A stretch of 64,000 nucleotides of DNA, from positions 1 through 64,000 of the forward strand of contig DESQ01000038.1 of assembly GCA_002361355.1 (NCBI GenBank), in the 5' to 3' direction. Origin of the DNA: Lachnospiraceae bacterium UBA3310. Its GTDB lineage: Bacteria > Bacillota > Clostridia > Lachnospirales > Lachnospiraceae. A program made the position numbers and the translations under genes. The notes beneath the pieces were generated by a model. That model saw nothing but the letters and a program-made list of their open reading frames with translations. It was not told the DNA's origin and did not search any database. Positions 1-7,904 of the stretch are shown one piece after another. Position 1 is the stretch's first letter, and each line of letters begins with the position of its first letter.

Positions 1-1
1 T

Positions 2-97
2 ACTTTATTTTGCCGCGGTACACTATATATAAGTAGTTTCAATATAAGTTGGTTAGGAGGATCTGGAGCTGCTAATGGAGCAATTGGTAAAATATAA
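2..97 (+). CDS. C-terminal end of an unidentified small protein (partial)
   Basis: A reading frame is open from the window edge to a TAA at 95-97. Its last residues are small and glycine/alanine rich (SWLGGSGAANGAIGKI). That composition is seen at the ends of some class II bacteriocins and other small secreted peptides, but 31 codons cannot establish a family. The stretch is visibly more AT-rich than the genes to its right. It may equally be chance open frame; the start lies outside the window. Confidence 0.25.
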   Translation, partial: TLFCRGTLYISSFNISWLGGSGAANGAIGKI

Positions 98-126
98 TTG
101 ATTGTAAAAAAGTTGCTTATTAAATT
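98..126 (+). promoter_or_regulatory. Possible promoter of the small membrane protein
   Basis: TTGATT (98-103), a 17-base spacer and TAAATT (121-126) lie just upstream of the gene starting at 155. The -10 match is imperfect, so this is tentative. Confidence 0.35.
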
Positions 127-154
127 AACAGATTAAACAGAGGGGGGAAGTAAT

Positions 155-346
155 ATGGGAGCTTTTGGTACATTCAATCCTAACCGTGACCCGATGCGTA
201 ACGCTGCTTTAAGCGCTCAGTTTACGGACTATGAGAATAGGAGAAGCAATACGCCCACATCACCCGTAAAACGCAGGATTGCTTACGTTGCAATGTTCTT
301 ATTGGCGGCTTTTCTAATTACCATCATAGCGCTTTTTATAATATGA
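155..346 (+). CDS. Small single-pass membrane protein, unknown function
   Basis: 63 residues preceded by a good ribosome-binding site (AGAGGGGGGAAG, 6 bases before ATG). Residues 1-40 are polar with several Arg and Lys. Residues 43-63 form one strongly hydrophobic segment ending at the C-terminus, so the protein is probably tail-anchored with its N-terminus in the cytoplasm. No family was recognised. It stands alone between a truncated small ORF and a chemoreceptor with its own promoter, so context gives no function. The SD and coherent topology support it being real. Confidence 0.6.
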   Translation: MGAFGTFNPNRDPMRNAALSAQFTDYENRRSNTPTSPVKRRIAYVAMFLLAAFLITIIALFII

Positions 347-423
347 TAGACGCAGATCCGGCAGTCTGCTTCAAAAACGTGCTGCAAAACACATTTCTTA
401 CCCTGTCATCTAATAGAAACTAA

Positions 424-452
424 TTGAAATACCCGCCCGCCTATGTTACAAT
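424..452 (+). promoter_or_regulatory. SigA-type promoter of the chemoreceptor gene
   Basis: TTGAAA (424-429), 17-base spacer, TACAAT (447-452). It would give an untranslated leader of about 100 bases before the ATG at 558. The leader contains no recognised riboswitch. Confidence 0.6.
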
Positions 453-557
453 TTCTTTAATGACCGGCTTTACTTGATGGCAGGATAACCTCAATATGGC
501 TATGTTACCATGGAAGTGAAGTCGGATTTTAGTATCCGTAAATAGAGGGAGGGCAAA

Positions 558-2207
558 ATGCGGAAAAGTATAAAGATTATGTCGGGGGTTCGGGTTGTGG
601 CAGCTTTGCTGGCAGTAGTGCTGTTCAGTGTACTGACAACCAAAAATATTTTCAGCATGGAAGCGTCCGAGGCGAAAAATGCAGAGGTGAACGCTCTCTT
701 GCAGAGGGCGCAGAAGGCGGAGGCGGCTCATTACAAGTGGTCTTCCAATTTAAGCAACGCCTTGTACAGCGGTTCGGAGTTTACCGGAAGCACGGATCCA
801 ACGGGGTGTGTGTTGGGACAATGGCTTTATGGCGAGGCGGGTACGGAAGACGCGACGATTCTTGACCTGCGTAGTCAACTCGAGCCGCTTCATAAGGAAC
901 TGCATGAGTCAGCGATTTATGTACTGGAACTCTATGAGACGGATCCAGAGCAGGCGCAGGCTTATTATCAGGATACCATTATGAGCAATCTGACCGTTCT
1001 GGTGGGGCTGTTGGATCAGGTTGTGGAGCGCGGCACAGAGTTGAACGAGATCAGCATGGCAAACATGGAAAAGACGGTGTCTACCATGCATGTGGTTACG
1101 GGTGTGGGTCTTTTGTTGACGCTGTTCTTCCTTTTAAGTCTGGTAATCTACATTATGAGAAGTGTGGTGAAGCCAATTCTTGTCATTACGGAGAAGACGA
1201 GGCCGTTACAGGATGGGCGTATGAAGATTGATTTAAGTTATGATGCAAACGATGAAATCGGCGATTTGTCCCGGACATTACGGCAGTCCATTCATCAGAC
1301 GCACCAGTATATAGAAGATATTAACCGTATGATGCAGGAACTTTCCGAGGGTAACTTTGATGTTTCCACCTCCGTGCCATATATCGGGGATTTCCAATCG
1401 ATAGCGGTCTCCATTGAAAGATTTACCAATTCGCTTTCTTCGGTTATGGCAAATATTCATCGGGTGGAGGATAAGGTGTTCGGACATGCAAGAACGCTCT
1501 CCGACGGTTCTCAGATGCTGGCACAGGGCGCTACCGAGCAGGCTGCGGCGGTGGAGGAACTTTCCGCCACGCTGGATGAGCTTTCCAAGAGCGCGAAACA
1601 GAACATTCAGAAGTCTTCTGAGGTGCGGGAGAATGCGCATCTGACCGGAGATCAGGTAAACTTAAGCAGTCAGCAGATGGAACTGTTAGTCAGTGCCATG
1701 GCGGATATCAGCTCGACCTCTGAACAGATCGAAAATATTATTTCTACGATAGAGAACATCGCTTTCCAGACAAATATTCTGGCGCTTAACGCTTCCGTGG
1801 AGGCGAGCCGGGCCGGAGAGGCAGGAAAAGGTTTTGCCGTGGTGGCTAACGAGGTTCGCAATCTTGCCGCGAAGTCCGATCAGGCGGCCAAGGCGACGAA
1901 GGAGCTGATTGAGAACTCCGTTCGGGCAACGACGAAGGGCAGCGCGATTGTGAATGAGGTTTCCGTAACTTTGCAAAAAACGCTCAAGCTTGTCAGCCAG
2001 TCTAACAGCGCCATCGACGAGATTACCGATGCCGTGCAGGAGGAAGCGGAAGCTGTTTCACAGGTGGCGGAAGGTCTTGGACAGATTGCCAATGTGGTGC
2101 AGACGAATACCGCAAACAGCGAGGAATCTGCGGCAGTCAGCACAGAGCTGTTTGAGCAGGTGAGCCGGATGAAGAATCAGACCAGCAATTTCCGTCTGAA
2201 AGGGTAA
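558..2207 (+). CDS. Methyl-accepting chemotaxis protein with CZB-like sensor region
   Basis: 549-residue transmembrane chemoreceptor signalling to the CheA/CheW array. TM1 is about residues 11-29 and TM2 about 178-200. The region between them should be outside the membrane and carries the pattern of the chemoreceptor zinc-binding (CZB) domain: His58 in HYKW, Cys84 in CVLGQW, and His112/His116 in HKELH. HAMP follows TM2. The signalling hairpin tip is clear, with IAFQTNILALNASVEASRAG near 411-430. Start chosen for the GAGGGAGG site before ATG 558. CZB domains are best known as cytoplasmic modules, so the predicted external placement is unusual. No other chemotaxis gene is adjacent. The MCP call is certain; the sensor assignment rests on the His/Cys pattern. 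Confidence 0.93.
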   Translation: MRKSIKIMSGVRVVAALLAVVLFSVLTTKNIFSMEASEAKNAEVNALLQRAQKAEAAHYKWSSNLSNALYSGSEFTGSTDPTGCVLGQWLYGEAGTEDATILDLRSQLEPLHKELHESAIYVLELYETDPEQAQAYYQDTIMSNLTVLVGLLDQVVERGTELNEISMANMEKTVSTMHVVTGVGLLLTLFFLLSLVIYIMRSVVKPILVITEKTRPLQDGRMKIDLSYDANDEIGDLSRTLRQSIHQTHQYIEDINRMMQELSEGNFDVSTSVPYIGDFQSIAVSIERFTNSLSSVMANIHRVEDKVFGHARTLSDGSQMLAQGATEQAAAVEELSATLDELSKSAKQNIQKSSEVRENAHLTGDQVNLSSQQMELLVSAMADISSTSEQIENIISTIENIAFQTNILALNASVEASRAGEAGKGFAVVANEVRNLAAKSDQAAKATKELIENSVRATTKGSAIVNEVSVTLQKTLKLVSQSNSAIDEITDAVQEEAEAVSQVAEGLGQIANVVQTNTANSEESAAVSTELFEQVSRMKNQTSNFRLKG

Positions 2208-2262
2208 GCGTGTAAACATCACGCAAGAGAATGCCTGAAAAATGGCATTCTCTGTTTTATTT
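2208..2262 (+). repeat. Dispersed stop-codon hairpin element, copy 1 (terminator-like)
   Basis: Starts directly after the TAA of the chemoreceptor gene with GCGTG...CACGC, followed by a 10-bp stem AGAGAATGCC/GGCATTCTCT (2226-2235 and 2244-2253) with loop TGAAAAAT, then a T-rich tract. It should act as an intrinsic terminator. The same stem and loop recur at 33316-33343 and 46542-46569. Confidence 0.8.
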
Positions 2263-2316
2263 TATGCACAGACCCGTGCAGGGCAAATTTAGAAAGAAAC
2301 AGGGGGAAGAAGATCC

Positions 2317-3696
2317 ATGTCAGCAAGTACAATACCATATAAAATTTATCTGGAAGAGGAGGAGATGCCGAAGCAGTGGTACAATGTCCGCGCCGATATG
2401 ATAAATAAGCCGGCGCCGCTGTTGAATCCTGGTACGTTAAAGCCCATGACTTTTGAGGAACTGCGGGGCGTGTTCTGTGATGAACTGGTCAGGCAGGAAC
2501 TGAATGACACGGATGCCTATATTGACATTCCGCAGGAGATTCTGGATTTCTATAAAATGTACCGGCCTTCGCCGCTTGTGCGCGCTTACTGCCTGGAGAA
2601 GAAGCTGGACACACCGGCGAAAATCTATTATAAATTTGAGGGAAACAATACCAGCGGAAGCCATAAGTTAAACTCCGCCATCGCGCAGGCATATTATGCG
2701 AAACAGCAGGGACTTAAGGGCGTCACCACGGAGACTGGTGCGGGACAGTGGGGCACGGCGCTCTCCATGGCTTGCTCTTACTTTGATCTGGACTGTCATG
2801 TATATATGGTAAAGGTTTCCTATGAACAGAAACCGTTCAGGCGGGAAGTGATGCGTACCTATGGGGCGCAGGTGACACCGTCGCCCTCGGATACGACCGA
2901 GGTAGGGCGAAAGATTCTTTCGGAGTTTCCGGGGACAGGAGGCAGCCTTGGCTGTGCCATCTCCGAGGCGGTGGAGGCTGCGGGAAGCCGGGAAGGTTAC
3001 CGTTATGTGCTGGGAAGCGTGTTGTCACAGGTGTTGCTGCACCAGTCCATCATTGGCGAGGAGACGAAGGCAGCACTTAAAAAATATGATATCAGGCCGG
3101 ATATGATTATCGGCTGTGCGGGTGGCGGCTCCAATCTGGGCGGTTTGATTTCGCCCTTTGTGGGAGAAAAGCTGCGCGGCGAGGCGGATTACCGGATCAT
3201 AGCGGTGGAGCCCGCGTCCTGTCCGAGCCTGACAAGGGGAAAGTTTGTATATGATTTCTGCGATACGGGCAAGGTTTGTCCGTTAGCTAAGATGTATACG
3301 CTGGGAAGCGGCTTTATGCCCGCTCCGAACCATGCCGGCGGCCTTCGGTATCACGGTATGAGCTCGGTGGTGTCACAGTTATATGACGACGGGCTGATCG
3401 AGGCGACCAGCGTGGAGCAGACGGCAGTATTTAAAGCGGCGGAGGAGTTTGCCAGAGTGGAGGGCATTCTTCCTGCACCGGAGAGCGCCCACGCCATCAG
3501 GGTAGCCATAGATGAAGCCATGAAGTGCAAGGAGACCGGGGAGGAGAAGACCATCGTCTTTGGCTTGACGGGCACGGGATATTTTGATATGGTGGCTTAT
3601 GGAAAGTTCCATGACGGCGAGATGTCAGATTACATTCCGAGCGACGAAGATCTGGCAAAAGGGTTTGCAGGGATTCCCAATATTACAGGTCGGTAG
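2317..3696 (+). CDS. trpB2: TrpB2-type tryptophan synthase beta chain
   Basis: 459-residue PLP enzyme of the TrpB2 branch. It is longer than ordinary TrpB (about 400) and has the extended N-terminus typical of the stand-alone type. The PLP lysine is Lys117 in GSHKLNS, and the phosphate-binding glycine loop is GGGSN at 259-263. It would condense indole with serine to give tryptophan in the cytoplasm. No trpA or other trp gene lies nearby, which fits an indole-salvage role; that role is inferred. The ribosome-binding site is AGGGGGAAGAAG before ATG 2317. A secreted DUF5722 protein follows 21 bases later and may be cotranscribed, with no obvious functional link. Confidence 0.9.
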   Translation: MSASTIPYKIYLEEEEMPKQWYNVRADMINKPAPLLNPGTLKPMTFEELRGVFCDELVRQELNDTDAYIDIPQEILDFYKMYRPSPLVRAYCLEKKLDTPAKIYYKFEGNNTSGSHKLNSAIAQAYYAKQQGLKGVTTETGAGQWGTALSMACSYFDLDCHVYMVKVSYEQKPFRREVMRTYGAQVTPSPSDTTEVGRKILSEFPGTGGSLGCAISEAVEAAGSREGYRYVLGSVLSQVLLHQSIIGEETKAALKKYDIRPDMIIGCAGGGSNLGGLISPFVGEKLRGEADYRIIAVEPASCPSLTRGKFVYDFCDTGKVCPLAKMYTLGSGFMPAPNHAGGLRYHGMSSVVSQLYDDGLIEATSVEQTAVFKAAEEFARVEGILPAPESAHAIRVAIDEAMKCKETGEEKTIVFGLTGTGYFDMVAYGKFHDGEMSDYIPSDEDLAKGFAGIPNITGR

Positions 3697-3717
3697 GCGC
3701 AGAATGGAGGTAAAAAA

Positions 3718-5364
3718 ATGAAAGCGTGCAAAAGAGGAATTATGAAAAGATGGAAAGGTATGGTGGCATTACTGACATTAACTGTATCAGTCATAGCTTG
3801 CGGAAGTCACGTGCAGGCGGCGGGCAGGCCGGTGTCGATCAGTTCCTGTCATATTTCGGGAGGGAATGTGTCCTGCACATTGAATGCGGGCAGTGTTCCG
3901 TCAGGCGATGACGGGAAATATTATATCTATGCCAATGAAGTTTTTCAGGATGGCCCTGTGGGAACGGTAGTTGCCACTGTGGATGCGGGCTCGTCCGTGA
4001 CGGCGACATTTCCGCTTAACTACAATACGGCGGATTCCAATTTAAGCCGCAAATTTCTGGTGGCGGTGAAGCGGGACGGCCAGATGATTCAGGTCAGCGA
4101 CGAACACTATATCACGAACCCGGAAGCCAACGCGGTGTATACGACAGGGCGCATGAACCGGGGAATCAAGGGACTCTTGCCGGAGGTTTCTGCGATTGCC
4201 ACCGGGGAGCTCAAAGATCTGGGGATTCAGCAGGTGGTCTACAATATTTATCTGGATGAAATTTGTGCGGCGCCCGGAGATTCGGGGACGGTTTCTTTTG
4301 ATTATAACGGGCAGACCTACTATTTCAGCAATGGCAGGATGACGCATTATGACCAGATGGTGAAAGGCTTTAACGACCAGGGAATACAGGTGACCATGGT
4401 GATCTTAAACAGGGGAGGCACTGCGGGATCACAGGATCTGGTACATCCGCTGGCATCAGGCGGCGCGGAGTGCCCAAGCTATGCGCTCAATGTGGAGGAG
4501 AGAGGCGGCGTGGAGCATCTGAAAGCGGTGAGCGCCTTTTTGGGACAGCGCTATTCAGGCGCGACCGGCAACGGCCAGATTGACAACTGGATTCTGGGCA
4601 ATGAGGTGAATGCGAGAACTTCATGGTGGTATATGGATTCCAGTTCCCTGGATGTGAATGTGAGCGCTTATGTGAAGGCGTTCCGCATTGTTTACAATGA
4701 GCTCAAGGCGATGAACGCCAACGTACAGGTTTACAATTCTATTGATCAGGAGTGGGGACGCAAGTCAAATCCCGGCAGTTTTTTGGCGAAGGATTATCTG
4801 GATCAGTTTAACTACTATATCAATCGTGAAGGCAACATTGACTGGGGACTTTCTTATCATCCCTACAATTCGCCGCTCTACGATCCCTATGCATGGAACG
4901 GGCCGGCTGTGTGGGTGAAGCAGAATGTTTCGACTCCTTATATTACGATGCAGAATATTGATGTGCTGATTGATTACATGCATCAATCCAGGTTTTTAAG
5001 TCCTTCTGGTCAGGTGCGCAGCATTTCCCTGGCGGAGGTTGGCTATTCTTCCTATTTCGGGGAAGAAAAGCAGGAGGCGTCTGTAGTCTATGGTTATCTG
5101 AAAGCGGCGACCCTTCCTGATGTGGATGCATTCATGCTCTTCCGTTTAAAGGATGATGCGCATGAGATGGAAAGCAAGCTGAATCTGGGCATCACCAATC
5201 TGGACGGAAGCCACAAGCCCGCTTACGATATCTACAAGAATCTGGGCACGGCAAACGAAGGTGCGGCCAAGGCGCGCGCCTCGGAGATCATCGGTATGGA
5301 CATTGATGAGATGATCAGCAAAAACATTGTATGGACCAGAGGCGGCGACGGCGTAGTACAATAG
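3718..5364 (+). CDS. Secreted DUF5722-family protein, glycosidase-like
   Basis: 548 residues. A basic N-terminus and hydrophobic segment (about residues 14-28) form an export signal. It contains VIAC, a possible lipobox, and VQAAG, a possible signal peptidase I site, so lipoprotein or secreted protein cannot be decided. The body matches my recollection of DUF5722, a TIM-barrel-like family of gut Firmicutes and Bacteroidota: ILGNEVNAR, LSYHPY and LAEVGYSS resemble segments that carry acidic residues in glycoside hydrolases. A role in glycan breakdown is inferred from the fold only. The upstream AATGGAGG supports ATG 3718; an internal Met at 3742 also has AGAGG before it. A terminator follows. 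Confidence 0.75.
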   Translation: MKACKRGIMKRWKGMVALLTLTVSVIACGSHVQAAGRPVSISSCHISGGNVSCTLNAGSVPSGDDGKYYIYANEVFQDGPVGTVVATVDAGSSVTATFPLNYNTADSNLSRKFLVAVKRDGQMIQVSDEHYITNPEANAVYTTGRMNRGIKGLLPEVSAIATGELKDLGIQQVVYNIYLDEICAAPGDSGTVSFDYNGQTYYFSNGRMTHYDQMVKGFNDQGIQVTMVILNRGGTAGSQDLVHPLASGGAECPSYALNVEERGGVEHLKAVSAFLGQRYSGATGNGQIDNWILGNEVNARTSWWYMDSSSLDVNVSAYVKAFRIVYNELKAMNANVQVYNSIDQEWGRKSNPGSFLAKDYLDQFNYYINREGNIDWGLSYHPYNSPLYDPYAWNGPAVWVKQNVSTPYITMQNIDVLIDYMHQSRFLSPSGQVRSISLAEVGYSSYFGEEKQEASVVYGYLKAATLPDVDAFMLFRLKDDAHEMESKLNLGITNLDGSHKPAYDIYKNLGTANEGAAKARASEIIGMDIDEMISKNIVWTRGGDGVVQ

Positions 5365-5383
5365 AATAACAGATGGAATTAAA

Positions 5384-5414
5384 AAGACCCGGCATACACT
5401 GCCGGGTCTTTTTT
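5384..5414. terminator. Bidirectional intrinsic terminator
   Basis: Stem AAGACCCGGC/GCCGGGTCTT with loop ATACACT, T-run on the plus strand and A-run before it. It separates the converging DUF5722 gene and the minus-strand RHH gene. Confidence 0.9.
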
Positions 5415-5417
5415 AGC

Positions 5418-5618
5418 TTAAATGTCCAGTTCAGGCGGGATGTCCAGTTCATGGGGAACGGGCGACCCGTTTTTCTTTCTCTGGCGGACACATTCTGTCA
5501 ACAGATACTCTATCTGGCCGTTCACAGATCGAAAATCATCTTCTGCCCAGGCTGCGATGGCGTCATAGAGTTTGGCTGACAAGCGAAGGGGGACTTGTTT
5601 CTTTCCGGTATCCGCCAT
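5418..5618 (-). CDS. Ribbon-helix-helix (Arc-like) DNA-binding protein
   Basis: 66 residues. The segment VPLRLSAKLYDAIAAWA followed by SVNGQIEYLLTECV reads as a short beta strand and two helices, the ribbon-helix-helix plan of Arc/CopG-type dimeric repressors. The C-terminus is a proline/acidic tail. Its ATG abuts the stop of the SPFH gene with no spacing and only a weak SD, so translation is probably coupled. The promoter of this two-gene operon carries paired TGATATCA palindromes between -35 and -10, a plausible operator for autoregulation (inferred). Confidence 0.7.
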   Translation of the reverse strand: MADTGKKQVPLRLSAKLYDAIAAWAEDDFRSVNGQIEYLLTECVRQRKKNGSPVPHELDIPPELDI

Positions 5619-6665
5619 TTAGTAGAGGCTGCCGGAGTTGACAATGGGCTGGGCATCCCGATTGCCGCACAGCACTACGAGAAGATTTGATACCATAGCT
5701 GCCTTGCGCTCCTCGTCCAGTTCGACTACCTGCTTTTCGGAGAGGCGGTCTAAAGCCATCTCCACCATGCCGACAGCGCCGTCCACAATCATTTTTCGCG
5801 CGTCGATGATGGCCGAAGCCTGCTGTCTCTGTAACATAACGGCTGCTATTTCAGGCGCGTAAGCAAGATAGGTAATACGCGCTTCGATAATCTCAAGGCC
5901 GGCTTTTTCCACCTTGCTCTGGATTTCCTTGCGGATCCGCTCTGCCACTACCTCGCTGGAGCCGCGAAGGCTTCCCTCGTCGGCCTGTCCGTCGCCGGTG
6001 GTATCCACGTTCTCCGCCACATCGTAAGGGTAGAGGCGCACAATGTTTCTGAGGGCGCTGTCGCACTGTAAGGAGAGGTACTCCTTGTAGTTATCCACGT
6101 TGAAAACAGCCTTTGCCGTGTCCGTCACCCGCCACATCACGGCGATGCCGATCTCGACCGGGTTACCCAGACAGTCGTTGATTTTCTGACGGCTGTTATT
6201 TAATGTCATGATCTTTAAGGAGATTTTTGTGCTGCCGCCCGCAGATATTTGCGCGCTTGTCCCCTGGCTGCCCGCTGAAAGCTGGAGGAGGCCGCCAGCA
6301 GTTCCGTCCACATCGCCGCTCTGTTTCAGCTTTGTCTTTGCGGCGGGGTTAAAAGCGGTACAGAAGGGGTTTACCCAGTAGAAGCCGTCATCCTTTAGTG
6401 TGCCTATATATTTGCCGAACAGGGTCAATACCAATGCTTCCTGGGGACGCAGTACCTTGAGCCCGCAGAAGAGAATCCAACCGGCGAGCACATAGACGAG
6501 GCCGATCACAAAAAGCGCGATTCCCCAGGGGTTTGTCTGGCCTGATTCGCTGATTCCCATGTTACCGCCGATAATCATCGCCGCGACAGCCACTACATAG
6601 AGTAAGAGCGTAAGCAGCAGCATTGCCATACCGTTTTTGTTCTTGTTTAATACTTTTTCATTCAT
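5619..6665 (-). CDS. SPFH/Band 7 domain membrane protein
   Basis: 348 residues. Two hydrophobic segments (about 13-34 and 48-67) precede an SPFH (stomatin/prohibitin/flotillin) domain starting near LRPQEALVLTLFGKY. The C-terminal half is a long helical region (SEVVAERIRKEIQSKVEKAG...IIDARKMIVDGA) as expected for oligomerising SPFH proteins. It is probably anchored in the inner membrane as a scaffold of microdomains; the partner is unknown. A glycine/serine-rich insertion near 125-148 is atypical. SD AAAGGA precedes ATG 6665. It is the first gene of an operon with the RHH protein. Confidence 0.85.
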   Translation of the reverse strand: MNEKVLNKNKNGMAMLLLTLLLYVVAVAAMIIGGNMGISESGQTNPWGIALFVIGLVYVLAGWILFCGLKVLRPQEALVLTLFGKYIGTLKDDGFYWVNPFCTAFNPAAKTKLKQSGDVDGTAGGLLQLSAGSQGTSAQISAGGSTKISLKIMTLNNSRQKINDCLGNPVEIGIAVMWRVTDTAKAVFNVDNYKEYLSLQCDSALRNIVRLYPYDVAENVDTTGDGQADEGSLRGSSEVVAERIRKEIQSKVEKAGLEIIEARITYLAYAPEIAAVMLQRQQASAIIDARKMIVDGAVGMVEMALDRLSEKQVVELDEERKAAMVSNLLVVLCGNRDAQPIVNSGSLY

Positions 6666-6730
6666 AATTTGTTATCCTTTCCGAAAAGCAGATGCCTGCT
6701 TTTCCTGAATGTATGTTTTACGATATATGT

Positions 6731-6759
6731 ATGATATCATTTTGATATCAATATGTCAA
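6731..6759 (-). promoter_or_regulatory. SPFH-RHH operon promoter with embedded operator-like palindromes
   Basis: On the minus strand: TTGACA (6759-6754), 17-base spacer, TATCAT (6736-6731). Two copies of the self-palindrome TGATATCA sit at 6732-6739 and 6743-6750, with centres 11 bp apart. Binding there would block RNA polymerase. Confidence 0.75.
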
Positions 6760-6790
6760 CAACATTTTTGAAACAGGTAACGATCAATAA

Positions 6791-6820
6791 AAAACGGCGC
6801 GGATATTGTGATCCGCGCCG
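6791..6820 (-). terminator. Intrinsic terminator of purC
   Basis: 10-bp stem CGGCGCGGAT/ATCCGCGCCG (6795-6804 and 6811-6820), followed on the minus strand by a run of six T. Confidence 0.9.
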
Positions 6821-6836
6821 TAGGACAAACAGGTTT

Positions 6837-7706
6837 CTATAATTTCTTTCCTGTCAAAAGTTCATACCCCTGCAAGTACTTGTCAATGGTCTTCTGCACA
6901 ATCTCTTCTGGCAGCGTCCAGTTGTGCCCCTCGTTGGCTTTCAGCCAGTCCCTTGCGAACTGCTTGTCGAAGGAGGGCTGTCCGTGGCCCGGCTCGTAGC
7001 CGTCGGCGGGCCAGAAACGGGAGCTGTCAGGGGTGAGCATCTCGTCGCCCAGGACGATTTCGCCTTTCTCGTCCAACCCGAACTCAAACTTGGTGTCCGC
7101 AATAATGATACCGCGGGTCAATGCATACGCCGCGCATTTTTTATAGAGGGCGATGGTGTAGTCCCGAAGTTTAGAGGCATACTCCTCACCCTTGCCGGGG
7201 AAACGTTTTTCCAGATAGTCCACGCTCTGTTCATAGGAGATATTTTCGTCGTGATCGCCGATCTCCGCTTTGGTGGAAGGGGTGTAGATGGGCTCCGGCA
7301 GCTTGTCGGACTCTTTCAGTCCCTCTGGCAGGGTGATGCCGCAGACGGTGCCGTCCTTCTGGTAGCTGGCCCAGCCGCTGCCTGTGATATAGCCGCGGAC
7401 AATGCATTCAATGGGGAGCATGTTAAGCTTTTTGCAGAGCATGCTGTTGCCGTCGAACTTTTCCTGTCTGAAAAATTCGGGCATGTCCTTCACATCCACG
7501 GAAATCATGTGGTTGGGCAGGATGTCTTCTGTCATGTCAAACCAGAATTTAGACATCTGTGTGAGAACCGTGCCTTTCTTTGTCACCTGATTGTTTAAGA
7601 TCACGTCGAAGCAGCTAATGCGGTCTGTAGCGACCATGATCAGGCTGTCGCCATTGTCGTAAATTTCGCGTACTTTTCCTTCTTTGATGGGTTTTAATGC
7701 TGTCAT
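6837..7706 (-). CDS. purC: Phosphoribosylaminoimidazole-succinocarboxamide synthase (SAICAR synthetase)
   Basis: 289 residues from the chosen start. It joins CAIR and aspartate with ATP to give SAICAR in de novo purine synthesis. Recognisable PurC segments are GKVREIYD at the N-terminus, DRISCFDV, ECIVRGYITGSGW, and DTKFEFGLD near the C-terminus. The ATG at 7706 is preced by GGAGGAACTC, while an upstream in-frame Met at 7784 has no SD and would add 26 unrelated residues. The gene is monocistronic with its own promoter and terminator, and no other pur operon gene adjoins it. Confidence 0.95.
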   Translation of the reverse strand: MTALKPIKEGKVREIYDNGDSLIMVATDRISCFDVILNNQVTKKGTVLTQMSKFWFDMTEDILPNHMISVDVKDMPEFFRQEKFDGNSMLCKKLNMLPIECIVRGYITGSGWASYQKDGTVCGITLPEGLKESDKLPEPIYTPSTKAEIGDHDENISYEQSVDYLEKRFPGKGEEYASKLRDYTIALYKKCAAYALTRGIIIADTKFEFGLDEKGEIVLGDEMLTPDSSRFWPADGYEPGHGQPSFDKQFARDWLKANEGHNWTLPEEIVQKTIDKYLQGYELLTGKKL

Positions 7707-7775
7707 GAGTTCCTCCGTTTTCTTCTTTGCGGGTATGATAAGTATCTGTAAGAATATATTTTGAATACACTTTAG

Positions 7776-7803
7776 ATTATACACATGTGGCGCAGATTGA
7801 CAA
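7776..7803 (-). promoter_or_regulatory. purC promoter
   Basis: Minus strand TTGTCA (7803-7798), 16-base spacer, TATAAT (7781-7776). It is back to back with the OPT transporter promoter. Confidence 0.65.
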
Positions 7804-7820
7804 GGCGAAACAAAAATTCC

Positions 7821-7849
7821 TTGTAAAACCGTTGAGATTTCAGTATAAT
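7821..7849 (+). promoter_or_regulatory. OPT transporter promoter
   Basis: TTGTAA (7821-7826), 17-base spacer, TATAAT (7844-7849), giving a leader of roughly 50 bases before ATG 7905. Confidence 0.65.
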
Positions 7850-7904
7850 TTTAACTATATTATAAAAGTGGGAAAACTGTTTAAAAAGAGAAGGAGATGA
7901 AAAG

